From NCBI RefSeq assembly GCF_001425205.1, contig NZ_LMDW01000020.1, positions 334,182 to 398,181 on the forward strand: a DNA stretch of 64,000 bases, given 5' to 3'. Every line of letters begins with the position of its first letter. Within the stretch, counting starts at the first letter, position 1. Below, piece after piece: positions 27,205 to 35,926 of this stretch. The DNA is from Variovorax sp. Root411. GTDB taxonomy: Bacteria; Pseudomonadota; Gammaproteobacteria; Burkholderiales; Burkholderiaceae_C. The translations under genes and the position numbers were made by a program. A model generated the notes under the pieces. The model had not been told where the DNA came from. It searched no databases and saw only the letters and a program-made list of their open reading frames with translations.

Positions 27205-28410
27205 ATGACGACACCACCCAATAAGAAAATCCGTGCCGCCTCCAAACCCCTCGACCCATTCGCTTCGCGCCGCGAAGACATGCGCACCGCCCGCAAGGCG
27301 CTGGTGCTGCAGGGCGGGGGTGCGCTCGGCGCCTACCAGGCCGGCGTGTATGCAGCGCTCAGCGAAACCGAACTGCAGCCGCACTGGATCGCAGGCGTTT
27401 CCATTGGCGCCATCAACGCAGCGCTGATCGCGGGCAATGCGCCCGAACGCCGGGTCGACCGGTTGCGCGAGTTCTGGCACCTGGTGTCTTCGGGCCCTTC
27501 ACAGCGCCTGCCTTCATGGCTCGGCGACCGGGCAACGCAGAACCAGTACAGCGCGACGATGGCCTCGCTGCTCGGCATTCCCGGCTTCTTCGAACCTCGC
27601 TACTCGCCGGCCTTCCTGATGGGCGGCGCGGCGCCGCTGCTGAGCTACTACGACACCTCGCCGCTGAAGGCCACGCTCGAGCGGCTGGTGGACTTCGACC
27701 GCATCAATGCCTGCGAAGCGCGCTTCAGCGTGGGCGCGGTCAACGTGCGCACCGGCAACTCGGTGTACTTCGACAACACGCGCCAGCGCATCGGGCCCGA
27801 GCACATCATGGCCAGCGGCGCGCTGCCGCCGGGCTTCGCGCCGGTGAGCATCGACGGCGACGATTACTGGGACGGCGGCATCGTGTCGAACACGCCGCTG
27901 CAGTACGTGCTCGACACGCACCCGCGCTCCGAGTCGCTGGTGGTGCTCCAGGTTGACCTGTTCAATGCGCGCGGCGAGATGCCGCGCACCATGGCGGGCG
28001 TGATGGAGCGGCAGAAGGACATCACGTATTCGAGCCGCACCCGCATGAACACCGACGCGCTGGCCGCCAACATGAACCTGCAGCAGGCCATTGCCGACCT
28101 GATCTCCAAACTGCCGGCCAGCCTGCGCAACGACCCCAGCGTGCTCGCGGTGCAGTCGCAGCTCACGCACGAACCGATCGACATCTTCCACCTGATCTAT
28201 CGCGACAAGCCCTACGAGCTGGAGTCGAAGGACTACGAGTTTTCGCGCGCCGCGGTGGAAGAGCATTGGGAATCGGGCGCGCGCGACATGCGCAATACGC
28301 TGGCCCATCCCGAGACCCTGCGCGCCGATGCCACGGTCAACGGCGTGACCACCTTCGACCTCGGCGAACACGGTTCGGGGCGCGTCAAGCGGCCGGGCCT
28401 GTCGCGATGA
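27205..28410 (+). CDS. Patatin-like phospholipase (DUF3734 type)
   Basis: The 401-residue product contains the patatin serine-aspartate dyad: oxyanion loop LQGGGALGAYQAGV, nucleophile elbow GVSIGAIN (Ser about 66) and DYWDGGIVSNTP (catalytic Asp). The C-terminal ~130 residues match DUF3734. A GTG at 27190 would add five residues. Next to acetoacetate decarboxylase and 3-hydroxybutyrate dehydrogenase it probably takes part in lipid or polyhydroxybutyrate turnover, as in other Burkholderiales with the same trio; this role is inferred. Confidence 0.88.
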   Translation: MTTPPNKKIRAASKPLDPFASRREDMRTARKALVLQGGGALGAYQAGVYAALSETELQPHWIAGVSIGAINAALIAGNAPERRVDRLREFWHLVSSGPSQRLPSWLGDRATQNQYSATMASLLGIPGFFEPRYSPAFLMGGAAPLLSYYDTSPLKATLERLVDFDRINACEARFSVGAVNVRTGNSVYFDNTRQRIGPEHIMASGALPPGFAPVSIDGDDYWDGGIVSNTPLQYVLDTHPRSESLVVLQVDLFNARGEMPRTMAGVMERQKDITYSSRTRMNTDALAANMNLQQAIADLISKLPASLRNDPSVLAVQSQLTHEPIDIFHLIYRDKPYELESKDYEFSRAAVEEHWESGARDMRNTLAHPETLRADATVNGVTTFDLGEHGSGRVKRPGLSR

Positions 28411-28487
28411 CGATGAAGATGCCTCGATTCAGCCGCGGCTAAGAAACCGGCGCCAGACTGGCTGCCACTTCAACAGGAGGAATGTCC

Positions 28488-29237
28488 ATGAACATTGAAG
28501 ACGTGCGGCGAACGGCATTCGCGATGCCGCTGACCAGTCCCGCTTTTCCGCCCGGCCCGTACCGGTTCGTGCGGCGCGAATTTCTCATCGTCACCTACCG
28601 CACCGACATGGACGCTCTGCGCGCCGTGGTGCCCGAGCCGCTCGAAGTGGTCGAGCCGCTCGTGAAGTACGAATTCATCCGCATGCCCGACTCCACCGGC
28701 TTTGGCGACTACACCGAGTCGGGCCAGGTCATTCCGGTGCAACTGCGCACCGCCAGGGGCGTGGAGAAGGGCGCCTACGTGCACGCGATGTACCTCAACG
28801 ACCATCCGCCCATTGCGGGCGGGCGCGAGCTCTGGGGTTTTCCGAAGAAGCTGGCCTCGCCGGTGCTCGACTACGAGACCGACGTGGTGGTCGGCACGCT
28901 CGACTATGGCAAGGTACGCGTGGCCAAGGCCACGATGGGCTTCAAGCACCGCGCGCTCGAGCCCGGGCCCATCCTCGCGGGCATCGCGCAGCCGAACTTC
29001 CTGCTGAAGATCATTCCGCACGTCGACGGCACGGCCCGCATCTGCGAGCTGGTGCGCTATCACATGGTCGACGTGACGCTGCACGGCGCGTGGGCCGGCC
29101 CGGCTTCGCTCGAACTGCATCCCCATGCGCTGGCGCCGGTGGCCGACCTGCCGGTGCGCAAGGTTGAATCTGCGGTGCACTACATCGCCGACATGACGCT
29201 GGCGCTGGGCACCGTCGAGCACGACTATCTCGCCTGA
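28488..29237 (+). CDS. adc: Acetoacetate decarboxylase
   Basis: ADC decarboxylates acetoacetate to acetone through a lysine Schiff base. The catalytic pair is visible as Lys120-Lys121 in GRELWGFPKKLASP. Other family segments are REFLIVTYRTDMDALRAVVPEPL and PNFLLKIIPHVDGTARICELV. I start at the second ATG (28488) because AGGAGG then has ideal spacing; an ATG at 28482 would add two residues. The 249-residue length matches the family. It sits between patatin and bdhA. Confidence 0.9.
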   Translation: MNIEDVRRTAFAMPLTSPAFPPGPYRFVRREFLIVTYRTDMDALRAVVPEPLEVVEPLVKYEFIRMPDSTGFGDYTESGQVIPVQLRTARGVEKGAYVHAMYLNDHPPIAGGRELWGFPKKLASPVLDYETDVVVGTLDYGKVRVAKATMGFKHRALEPGPILAGIAQPNFLLKIIPHVDGTARICELVRYHMVDVTLHGAWAGPASLELHPHALAPVADLPVRKVESAVHYIADMTLALGTVEHDYLA

Positions 29238-29283
29238 TTCCTGCAGCCTCTTTCCCACCCAACCCTCATTCAAGGAACTCACC

Positions 29284-30066
29284 ATGCAACTCAAGGACAA
29301 GGTCGCCTACATCACCGGCTCGGCCAGCGGCATCGGCAAGGAAATCGCCATCCTGTTCGCACAGGAAGGCGCGAAGATCATCATTGCCGACCTCAACAAG
29401 GAAGCGGCCGACGCTACCGCGGCCGAGCTCAAGGCCACGGGCGCGCAGGCCATCGGTGTGGCCGTCGACGTGACCAACGAAGACCAGGTCAATGCCTCGG
29501 TCGAAGAGGGCGCTGCAGCCTTCGGCGGCATCGACATCCTCATCAGCAACGCCGGCATCCAGATCGTTCACCCGGTGGAAGAATTCAGCTTCGCCGACTG
29601 GAAGAAGATGCTCGCCATTCACCTCGACGGCGCCTTTCTCACCACCAAGGCCTGCCTGAAGCACATGTACGCGCAGGGCCGCGGCGGCAGCGTGATCTAC
29701 ATGGGCTCGGTGCATTCGAAGGAAGCCTCTCTGCTGAAAGCGCCTTACGTGACGGCCAAGCACGGTCTCATCGGGCTGGCCAAGACTGTCGCGAAGGAAG
29801 GCGCCAAGCACAACGTGCGCGCCAACGTGATCTGCCCCGGCTTCGTGCGCACGCCACTGGTCGAGAAGCAGATTCCCGAGCAGGCCAAGACGCTGGGCAT
29901 CAGCGAGCAGGAAGTCATCAAGAACGTGATGCTGAAGGAGACGGTGGACGGCGAATTCACGACCACGGAAGACGTGGCGCGCGTGGCGCTGATGTTCGCG
30001 GGTTTTCCGACGAATGCGTTGACCGGCCAGTCGCTGGTGGTGAGCCACGGCTGGTTCATGCAGTAA
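29284..30066 (+). CDS. bdhA: 3-hydroxybutyrate dehydrogenase
   Basis: This 260-residue short-chain dehydrogenase oxidises D-3-hydroxybutyrate to acetoacetate with NAD. It has the cofactor motif TGSASGIGK near the N-terminus, NAG at the active-site helix, catalytic Ser in MGSVHSKEAS and YVTAK. The C-terminal LVEKQIPEQAKTLGISEQEVIKNVML region is diagnostic of BDH over generic SDRs. It follows adc by 46 bases, so acetoacetate made here could be decarboxylated or activated. Confidence 0.92.
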   Translation: MQLKDKVAYITGSASGIGKEIAILFAQEGAKIIIADLNKEAADATAAELKATGAQAIGVAVDVTNEDQVNASVEEGAAAFGGIDILISNAGIQIVHPVEEFSFADWKKMLAIHLDGAFLTTKACLKHMYAQGRGGSVIYMGSVHSKEASLLKAPYVTAKHGLIGLAKTVAKEGAKHNVRANVICPGFVRTPLVEKQIPEQAKTLGISEQEVIKNVMLKETVDGEFTTTEDVARVALMFAGFPTNALTGQSLVVSHGWFMQ

Positions 30067-30075
30067 AGGTGTATT

Positions 30076-30186
30076 TCTCCCTCCCCTCCGGGGGAGGGTT
30101 GGGGTGGGGGCACGACGGCCTTCACTTCATCAAGGCGCTCGTTGGGCGCTGCCCCCATCCCAGCCTTCCCCCGGGAGGGGAAGGAG
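30076..30186. repeat. REP-like imperfect inverted repeat between convergent genes
   Basis: The left arm (about 30076-30111, CTCCCTCCCCTCC followed by GGGGGAGGGTTGGGGTGGGGGC) and the right arm (about 30150-30186, GCCCCCATCCCAGCC followed by TTCCCCCGGGAGGGGAAGGAG) are imperfect reverse complements around about 40 bases. Each arm can itself fold (CCCCTCC/GGGGGAGGG). It lies exactly between the stops of bdhA and the convergent MarR-GNAT gene. The form is that of a REP/BIME-type intergenic element and may end transcription on both sides. Confidence 0.72.
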
Positions 30187-30198
30187 CAAGACCCCAAC

Positions 30199-31140
30199 TT
30201 ACAGCTTCAGCTCCCAGGTCTCGCCCACCTGCGGCGCGCCGTAGCCCTCGTGCGGCTCCGACTTGGTCAGCCGGAAGCCGCGCTTCGCATAGATGCCGCG
30301 CGCGGCCGACAGGCAGCTGTTGGTCCACAGCACCATCTTCCTGTAGCCCTTGCGGCGCGCGAAGGCGATGCATTCGTCCACCAGCTTGCCGCCCAGGCCC
30401 AGCCCGCGCGCGGCGGGCGCCAGGATCAGCATGCGCAGCTGCGCCACCGTGGCCGACTTGCGCACCACGAAGATCGCGCCTACGCGCTCGCCGTTGAGCT
30501 CGGCGATCCAGCAGCGCTCCCACTCGGGCTGGAACTTGAGCAGGAACTCGCTCGCGATGCCGGCCACCAGAGCCTCGAACTCGCTGTTCCAGCCGTACTC
30601 GCGCGCATAGATTTCGCCGTGCTGCTGCACCACCCAGCCGATGTCGCCGGGCGCCGGGTCGCGCAGCACGGCCGCCGGAAGCTTCGCGGGCGGCGCCTCG
30701 GAGTCGAGCAGCGACTGCATCGTGCCCATGGCCTGCACCAGCTGCTGGCGCTGGGCCGGCGCCAGCGGGGCGAGCAGGGCGGCGGCTTCTTCGCGCGATT
30801 TCTGTTGCAGCGGCGCGAATGCGGCATGGCCGGCGTCGGTCAGGCGCAACACGCTCTGGCGCGCATCGCGCGGATGCGGCTCGCGCGAAAGCCAGCCCTC
30901 GTTCTCGAAGCGGCGCAGGATGCGGCTCATGTAGCCCGCATCGAGCCCGAGGTCGCGGCCGATCTCGCTGGCGACGGCCGTTTCACGGTGCGCCAGCTCG
31001 TACAGCACGCGCACGTCGGTCAACGACATGGCGCTGCCGAGGTAAGGGTCGAGGGCACCGATGCGGCGCGTGTAGAAGCGGTTGAACTGCCGGATTGCCT
31101 TGACGGCAGCAGGGTCGACGGTTGGAGATGGGGTGGACAT
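30199..31140 (-). CDS. MarR-type HTH / GNAT acetyltransferase fusion
   Basis: The product (313 residues from ATG 31140) fuses two domains. Residues about 10-150 are a MarR winged helix (LTDVRVLYELAHRETAVASEIGRDLGLDAGYMSRILRRFENEGWLSREPHPRDARQ). Residues about 160-313 are a GNAT domain (CWIAELNGERVGAIFVVRKS, LILAPAARGLGLGGKLVDECIAFAR with motif A). Such fusions are a known family; target and substrate are unknown. In-frame ATGs at 31149, 31155 and 31176 are alternatives; none has a clear Shine-Dalgarno. Confidence 0.88.
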   Translation of the reverse strand: MSTPSPTVDPAAVKAIRQFNRFYTRRIGALDPYLGSAMSLTDVRVLYELAHRETAVASEIGRDLGLDAGYMSRILRRFENEGWLSREPHPRDARQSVLRLTDAGHAAFAPLQQKSREEAAALLAPLAPAQRQQLVQAMGTMQSLLDSEAPPAKLPAAVLRDPAPGDIGWVVQQHGEIYAREYGWNSEFEALVAGIASEFLLKFQPEWERCWIAELNGERVGAIFVVRKSATVAQLRMLILAPAARGLGLGGKLVDECIAFARRKGYRKMVLWTNSCLSAARGIYAKRGFRLTKSEPHEGYGAPQVGETWELKL

Positions 31141-31163
31141 GATTGACATTGTCATTAAATTAT

Positions 31164-31180
31164 TTGACTTGGGCAATCAA
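31164..31180. promoter_or_regulatory. Possible MarR operator
   Basis: TTGACTT (31164-31170), GGG and CAATCAA (31174-31180) form an imperfect dyad (five of seven positions) inside an A+T-rich stretch between the MarR-GNAT gene and the divergent ygiQ. MarR-family proteins commonly bind such 17-20 bp dyads near their own start; assignment is inference. Confidence 0.3.
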
Positions 31181-31296
31181 TTGAAGGCCTTCCGGCGGCC
31201 GGGTCACAGGATGTTTGTCGCGACAGCCAAGGTGGAAAACCCTAAAATCGAGGGTTGCCCACAATGGCGCCCGCATGGCGCTGTCAACTCCCACCG

Positions 31297-33687
31297 ATGA
31301 ACGCCCCCGTCGACGTCTCCCTTTTTGCGCGCGCCGCCAAGCCGCTGACCAGCTACCGAAAGTACTGGGCGGTCCGTTTCGGCACGGCCAAGTTCCTGCC
31401 GACCTCGCGCAAGGAAATGGAAGCGCTCGGCTGGGACAGCTGCGACATCATCGTGGTCACCGGCGACGCCTACGTCGACCACCCCAGTTTCGGCATGTCG
31501 GTCATCGGCCGCATGCTGGAGGCGCAGGGCTTTCGCGTCGGCATCATCGCCCAGCCTGACTGGCAGAGCGCGGAGCCCTTCAAGGCACTGGGTAAACCGA
31601 ACCTGTTCTTCGGCGTGACCGCCGGCAACATGGATTCGATGATCAACCGCTACACCGCGGACCGCAAGATCCGAAGCGATGACGCCTACACGCCCGGCGA
31701 CGTCGGCGGCTCGCGCCCCGACCGCGCGGCCATCGTGTATTCGCAGCGCTGCAAGGAAGCCTGGAACGACGTGCCGATCATCCTCGGCGGCATCGAAGGT
31801 TCGCTGCGCCGCATCGCGCACTACGACTACTGGTCGGACAAGGTGCGCCGCTCGATCGTCGTCGATTCGAAGTGCGACCTGCTGCTCTACGGCAACGCCG
31901 AGCGAGCCATCGTCGAGATCGCTCATCGCCTGGCCGCCAAGGAGCCGGTGCAGCAGATCACCGACGTGCGCGGCACCGCGTTCGTGCGGCGCGAAACGCC
32001 CGAAGGCTGGTTCGAGATCAATTCCACCAGCGTCGACGAGCCCGGCCGCGTCGAGGCGCATGTCAACCCGTACCTGATGGTGTCCGACCAGGCCAAGGCC
32101 AACGGCGCCACCTGCGCGAAGGAAGACGAGGCCGAAGCCGTCGCAAAGGCGGCACAAGCTGCTGGTTCGGTCGTCAACCCCGCCATCAAGCCGCTGAACT
32201 TCGTGCCCAACCCGGCGCTGGCCGTGCGGGCAAGAATCAAGGTTCCGCCGCGCGACCATTCGGTGATCCGCCTGCCGTCGTACGAGCAAGTGCGCAGCGA
32301 CCCGGTGCTCTATGCCCACGCCAACCGCGTGCTGCACCTCGAGACCAACCCCGGCAACGCCCGCGCGCTGGTGCAGGCGCACGGCGAGGGCGCCACGGCG
32401 CGCGACGTGTGGATCAACCCGCCGCCCATTCCGCTGACCACGGCGGAAATGGACCATGTGTTCGACCTGCCATACGCGCGCAGCCCGCATCCGCGCTACG
32501 CCGACGAGAACGGCAGCCACGACGGCGCGACCAAGATCCCCGCGTGGGAAATGATCCGCTTCAGCGTGAACATCATGCGCGGCTGCTTCGGCGGCTGTAC
32601 CTTCTGCTCGATCACCGAGCACGAGGGCCGCATCATCCAGAGCCGCTCAGAAGACTCGATCATCAAGGAGGTCGAGGCCATCCGCGACTCGGTCAAGGGC
32701 TTCACCGGCACCATCTCCGACCTGGGCGGCCCCACGGCCAACATGTACCGCATCGGCTGCAAGTCGCCCGAGATCGAATCGGCCTGCCGCAAGCCCAGCT
32801 GCGTGTACCCGGGCATCTGCCCGAACCTCAACACCAACCACGACCCGCTCATCAAGATCTACCGCCGGGCGCGTGCGCTCAAGGGCATCAAGAAGATCCT
32901 CATCGGCTCCGGCCTGCGCTACGACCTGGCCGTGCAGTCGCCCGAGTACGTGAAGGAGCTGGTGCAGCACCACGTCGGCGGCTACCTGAAGATCGCGCCC
33001 GAGCACACCGAGCAGGGCCCGCTCACCAAGATGATGAAGCCCGGCATCGGCAGCTACGACAAGTTCAAGCAGATGTTCGAGAAGTACTCGGCCGAGGCTG
33101 GCAAGAAGCAGTACCTCATTCCGTACTTCATTGCCGCGCATCCGGGCACCAGCGACGAGGACATGATGAACCTCGCGATCTGGCTCAAGAAGAACGGCTT
33201 CCGCGCCGACCAGGTGCAAACGTTCTACCCGAGCCCGATGGCCACGGCGACGACGATGTACCACACCAACAAGAACCCGCTGCGCAAGATCACGCGCGAG
33301 AGCGAGACGGTGGACATCGTGCGCGGCGACAAGCGCCGCCGCCTGCACAAGGCCTTCCTGCGGTATCACGACGCCAACAACTGGCCGCTGCTGCGTGAGG
33401 CGCTCAAGAGCATGGGCCGCGCCGACCTGATCGGCAATGGCAAGCACCACCTCATTCCAACGTGGCAGCCGCTGACTGACGGCGGCTACACCAGCGCACG
33501 GCGCAAGAATTCGACGGCCGCACCGGCCGTGGCCAAGGCTGCGCCGGTCAAGCTGACGCCGGTGAAGCCTTCAAAGGGCCGCATCCTCACCCAACACACC
33601 GGCCTGCCGCCGCGCGACAACGGTTCGGGTCCGGCCTCGCGCAAAGCCGCCGGCCCGGTGCGTGGCAGCATCCGCAAGCCGCGCTGA
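31297..33687 (+). CDS. YgiQ family radical SAM protein
   Basis: The 796-residue product has the N-terminal B12-binding-like region (CDIIVVTGDAYVDHPSFGMSVIGRMLEAQGFRVGIIAQPDWQ) and a central radical SAM domain whose cluster motif is in MRGCFGGCTFCSITEHEGR (CxxxCxxC). YgiQ segments include DLGGPTANMYRIGCKSPEIESACRKPSCVYPGICPNL and PEHTEQGPLTKMMKPG. Function is unresolved; the family is large and conserved. ATG 31297 is preferred over an upstream in-frame ATG at 31255. The C-terminal ~60 residues are basic and low complexity. Confidence 0.93.
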   Translation: MNAPVDVSLFARAAKPLTSYRKYWAVRFGTAKFLPTSRKEMEALGWDSCDIIVVTGDAYVDHPSFGMSVIGRMLEAQGFRVGIIAQPDWQSAEPFKALGKPNLFFGVTAGNMDSMINRYTADRKIRSDDAYTPGDVGGSRPDRAAIVYSQRCKEAWNDVPIILGGIEGSLRRIAHYDYWSDKVRRSIVVDSKCDLLLYGNAERAIVEIAHRLAAKEPVQQITDVRGTAFVRRETPEGWFEINSTSVDEPGRVEAHVNPYLMVSDQAKANGATCAKEDEAEAVAKAAQAAGSVVNPAIKPLNFVPNPALAVRARIKVPPRDHSVIRLPSYEQVRSDPVLYAHANRVLHLETNPGNARALVQAHGEGATARDVWINPPPIPLTTAEMDHVFDLPYARSPHPRYADENGSHDGATKIPAWEMIRFSVNIMRGCFGGCTFCSITEHEGRIIQSRSEDSIIKEVEAIRDSVKGFTGTISDLGGPTANMYRIGCKSPEIESACRKPSCVYPGICPNLNTNHDPLIKIYRRARALKGIKKILIGSGLRYDLAVQSPEYVKELVQHHVGGYLKIAPEHTEQGPLTKMMKPGIGSYDKFKQMFEKYSAEAGKKQYLIPYFIAAHPGTSDEDMMNLAIWLKKNGFRADQVQTFYPSPMATATTMYHTNKNPLRKITRESETVDIVRGDKRRRLHKAFLRYHDANNWPLLREALKSMGRADLIGNGKHHLIPTWQPLTDGGYTSARRKNSTAAPAVAKAAPVKLTPVKPSKGRILTQHTGLPPRDNGSGPASRKAAGPVRGSIRKPR

Positions 33688-33693
33688 GCAACC

Positions 33694-34320
33694 TTACAGA
33701 GCCGGCACGAGCTTGCCGACCCAGGCTCCCACGGTCGCCATGTGCGCCAGCACCGTGGTCCAATAGACCGCCATGAAGTTCGTCTTGCTCACCTTGTGGC
33801 GAAACAGCTTCTGCGCGATCCACGCGCCCGGCCAGCCCCCGATCAGCGAGAGCAGGTGCAAGGTGTTCTCCGCAGTGCGCCAGCGGCCCGCTTCAGCCGC
33901 GTTCTTGTCGAAACCGTAGACGAAGAAGGTCAGCAGGCTGAGCAGCAACAACACGCCGAGCGCGATCGGCGGGATTCGCCCAGTCCACACGCCGTAGCCG
34001 AGTAGCCCGGCGTAGCCGATCAGCAGCAGTGTCATCGGCAGCGAGGAAGAGACCGAAGAGGAAGAACGGCGTTGCGGTTGCTGCGGCCGCTGTTGTGACC
34101 GCTTCTGTTGTGCACCTGCCGCTTGAACCGCCACCGCGCGCGGCCCCTTGCCACCCACATGGATCTCCTCGAAATTCAGCCTCATGCCGATCTGCGGCGC
34201 AGCGCTTCGGTCGGTGAAGTCGCGCAGGTGCACGAACACATCGGCGGAAATTTCGGGGCAGCGGATGAAGCCGAAGCCCCGTTCCTTCTCCCATCGAACG
34301 AGTGTGCCCTGACGTTTCAT
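33694..34320 (-). CDS. Cold-shock domain / DUF1294 membrane fusion protein
   Basis: The 208-residue protein starts with a cold-shock domain (GTLVRWEKERGFGFIRCPEISADVFVHLRDF, with RNP-1-like GFGFI and RNP-2-like VFVH). A Gln/Ser-rich linker (QQKRSQQRPQQPQRRSSSS) follows. The DUF1294 membrane domain has three or four helices (FFVYGFDKNAAEAGRWRTAE and LLSLIGGWPGAWIAQKLFRHK are its signature). Such fusions are known; function unknown. Confidence 0.88.
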   Translation of the reverse strand: MKRQGTLVRWEKERGFGFIRCPEISADVFVHLRDFTDRSAAPQIGMRLNFEEIHVGGKGPRAVAVQAAGAQQKRSQQRPQQPQRRSSSSVSSSLPMTLLLIGYAGLLGYGVWTGRIPPIALGVLLLLSLLTFFVYGFDKNAAEAGRWRTAENTLHLLSLIGGWPGAWIAQKLFRHKVSKTNFMAVYWTTVLAHMATVGAWVGKLVPAL

Positions 34321-34337
34321 CGGCGGGATTCTCGCTG

Positions 34338-34718
34338 TTATGCGTACTGCATCTCGCCGTTCCCGAACGACCAGTTCTCCTTCGCCACCTCGACGAGGTT
34401 GATGAACACGTCTTCGCGCCGGATGCCCAGCTGGCCGTGCAGGTCGTCGGCCACTCGCTTGTAGAAAGCCTTCTTCATCTCCGTCGTGCGACCCTGGTTC
34501 AGCGTGACCTGGATCAGCACGAAGCCCGGCGAATACACCACGCCGAGGTAGCTCGCCGGATGCACCAGCTCGTGCGCGGCGTGGCGCGTGATGACCTGGA
34601 ACTTGTCGTGCTCCGGCACGTTGATGGTGTCCCGCATGGCCTGGTAGACGACATCGCCGATGGCTGGGCCCAGGGCTTCGGGGCTGTTGTTGGAAAGCTC
34701 GATCCGAACGAGTGGCAT
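34338..34718 (-). CDS. Tautomerase-superfamily protein
   Basis: The 126-residue product begins MPLVRIELSNN; cleavage of Met would expose Pro1, the catalytic base of the tautomerase superfamily. The double-length form (about 126 residues) with TLNQGRTTEMKKAFYKRVADDLHGQLGIRREDVFINLVEVAKENWSFGNGEMQYA matches the fused-dimer type related to cis-CaaD/MSAD-like proteins. Substrate unknown. It lies 17 bases upstream of the cold-shock/DUF1294 gene on the same strand. Confidence 0.88.
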   Translation of the reverse strand: MPLVRIELSNNSPEALGPAIGDVVYQAMRDTINVPEHDKFQVITRHAAHELVHPASYLGVVYSPGFVLIQVTLNQGRTTEMKKAFYKRVADDLHGQLGIRREDVFINLVEVAKENWSFGNGEMQYA

Positions 34719-34958
34719 GTGCTGTTCCTCGAAAGAAGTGTGGGGGCCTAAGATACGCGACATGGCTCAGCACCGTTCTCCTCCCTCCGCGACCCGCAGC
34801 TGACGCGCGCTTTTCAAGCGCCGCGCTCAGGCCCGCAAGTGGTCGCCGCCGTTCGTGCCCCTTGGGCCGGCCGGTGGCTCGGATGGTCACGCCCGCTCCC
34901 CGAATCCGATCCCGAACCGATCGGCCATGGCGGGCGTCATGGAGAAAGAACTTTCACA

Positions 34959-35876
34959 ATGAACGCAAGAACGTCTGCCGCCCTGGCCTGGGGCGGCGTG
35001 CTGCTGGCCGGCGCCCTGTGGGGCGCGGGTGCGCTGGTGGCGCAATTCCTTATTGATGGCGGCATCGCGCCGCAGAGCCTGTCGCTGGCGCGCTTCGCCC
35101 TCGGGCTGCCGCTGCTCTGGTGGCTGCATTGGCGCACGCCCGCGATGCCCGGTGCCGGCTGGGCCGATCTGAGCAGCCGGGAGCGCCTGCAGATGCTGGC
35201 CACCGGCGCGGCCATGGCGCTCAACGTGAGCTGCTGGTTCGTAGGCATCGTGCATCTGGGGGCGGCGCTGCCGACCGTCATTTCGATCTGCTGCGCGCCG
35301 GTGATCGTCGCGCTGGTATCGGTGCTGCGAGGCTATGAGCACCTCGGCCGCAGGCTGATCGCAGGGCTGCTGCTCGCGTTGGCGGGCGTGCTGCTGCTGG
35401 TGATGCCCACCGGAGGATGGGGCCCGCTGGCGCCGGGGCACGCGGCCGGCGTGGCCTGGTCGCTGGGCTCGGCCTTCTGCTATGCGATGGTGGTGCTGGG
35501 CAACGCGCGCATGCCTGCGCGGGTGCCCGCCGTCAGGGCTTCGGCCTGGGGCATGACGGTGGCGGCGCTGTGCATGCTCGCTGTCGCGTGGCCCTCCGGC
35601 ATCACCTGGCCGGTCGGGGCCGCGCAATGGCTGGGCGTGGGCTACACGGGCGTGGTGACGACCTCGGTCGCCTACCTGGCCTTCGCATGGGGCGCGCGGC
35701 GCCTGTCGCCGACTGCGGCGGTGGTCGGCACGCTGATCGAGCCGCTGGTGGCCGCCTTGCTGGCCGCGGCGTTGCTCGCGCAGCCGATGACGCCGCGCCA
35801 GTGGGGCGGAGCCTTGCTGCTGGGAGGTGCGATGCTGCTGTTGGTGCGGCGCAGCAAGCCCTTGTTGTCCGATTGA
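34959..35876 (+). CDS. EamA/DMT-family transporter
   Basis: The 305-residue protein has ten hydrophobic segments in two EamA repeats, the first beginning GVLLAGALWGAGALVAQFLIDGGIAPQSLSLARFALGLPLLW. The second repeat holds SLGSAFCYAMVVLGNARM and LGVGYTGVVTTSVAYLAFAWGARRLSPTAAVVGTLIEPLVAALLA. DMT proteins export small metabolites such as amino acids. I start at ATG 34959; the frame runs open for 40 codons upstream without homology. Confidence 0.88.
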   Translation: MNARTSAALAWGGVLLAGALWGAGALVAQFLIDGGIAPQSLSLARFALGLPLLWWLHWRTPAMPGAGWADLSSRERLQMLATGAAMALNVSCWFVGIVHLGAALPTVISICCAPVIVALVSVLRGYEHLGRRLIAGLLLALAGVLLLVMPTGGWGPLAPGHAAGVAWSLGSAFCYAMVVLGNARMPARVPAVRASAWGMTVAALCMLAVAWPSGITWPVGAAQWLGVGYTGVVTTSVAYLAFAWGARRLSPTAAVVGTLIEPLVAALLAAALLAQPMTPRQWGGALLLGGAMLLLVRRSKPLLSD

Positions 35877-35926
35877 ATCGTCCGATTCAAGGCAAGGGCG
35901 GGGCACTCCGCTGTATGGTGTGGTCC

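Noticed and set aside
31204..32622. 472-codon minus-strand frame opposite ygiQ
   Set aside because: Antisense shadow of the radical SAM gene; no family features.
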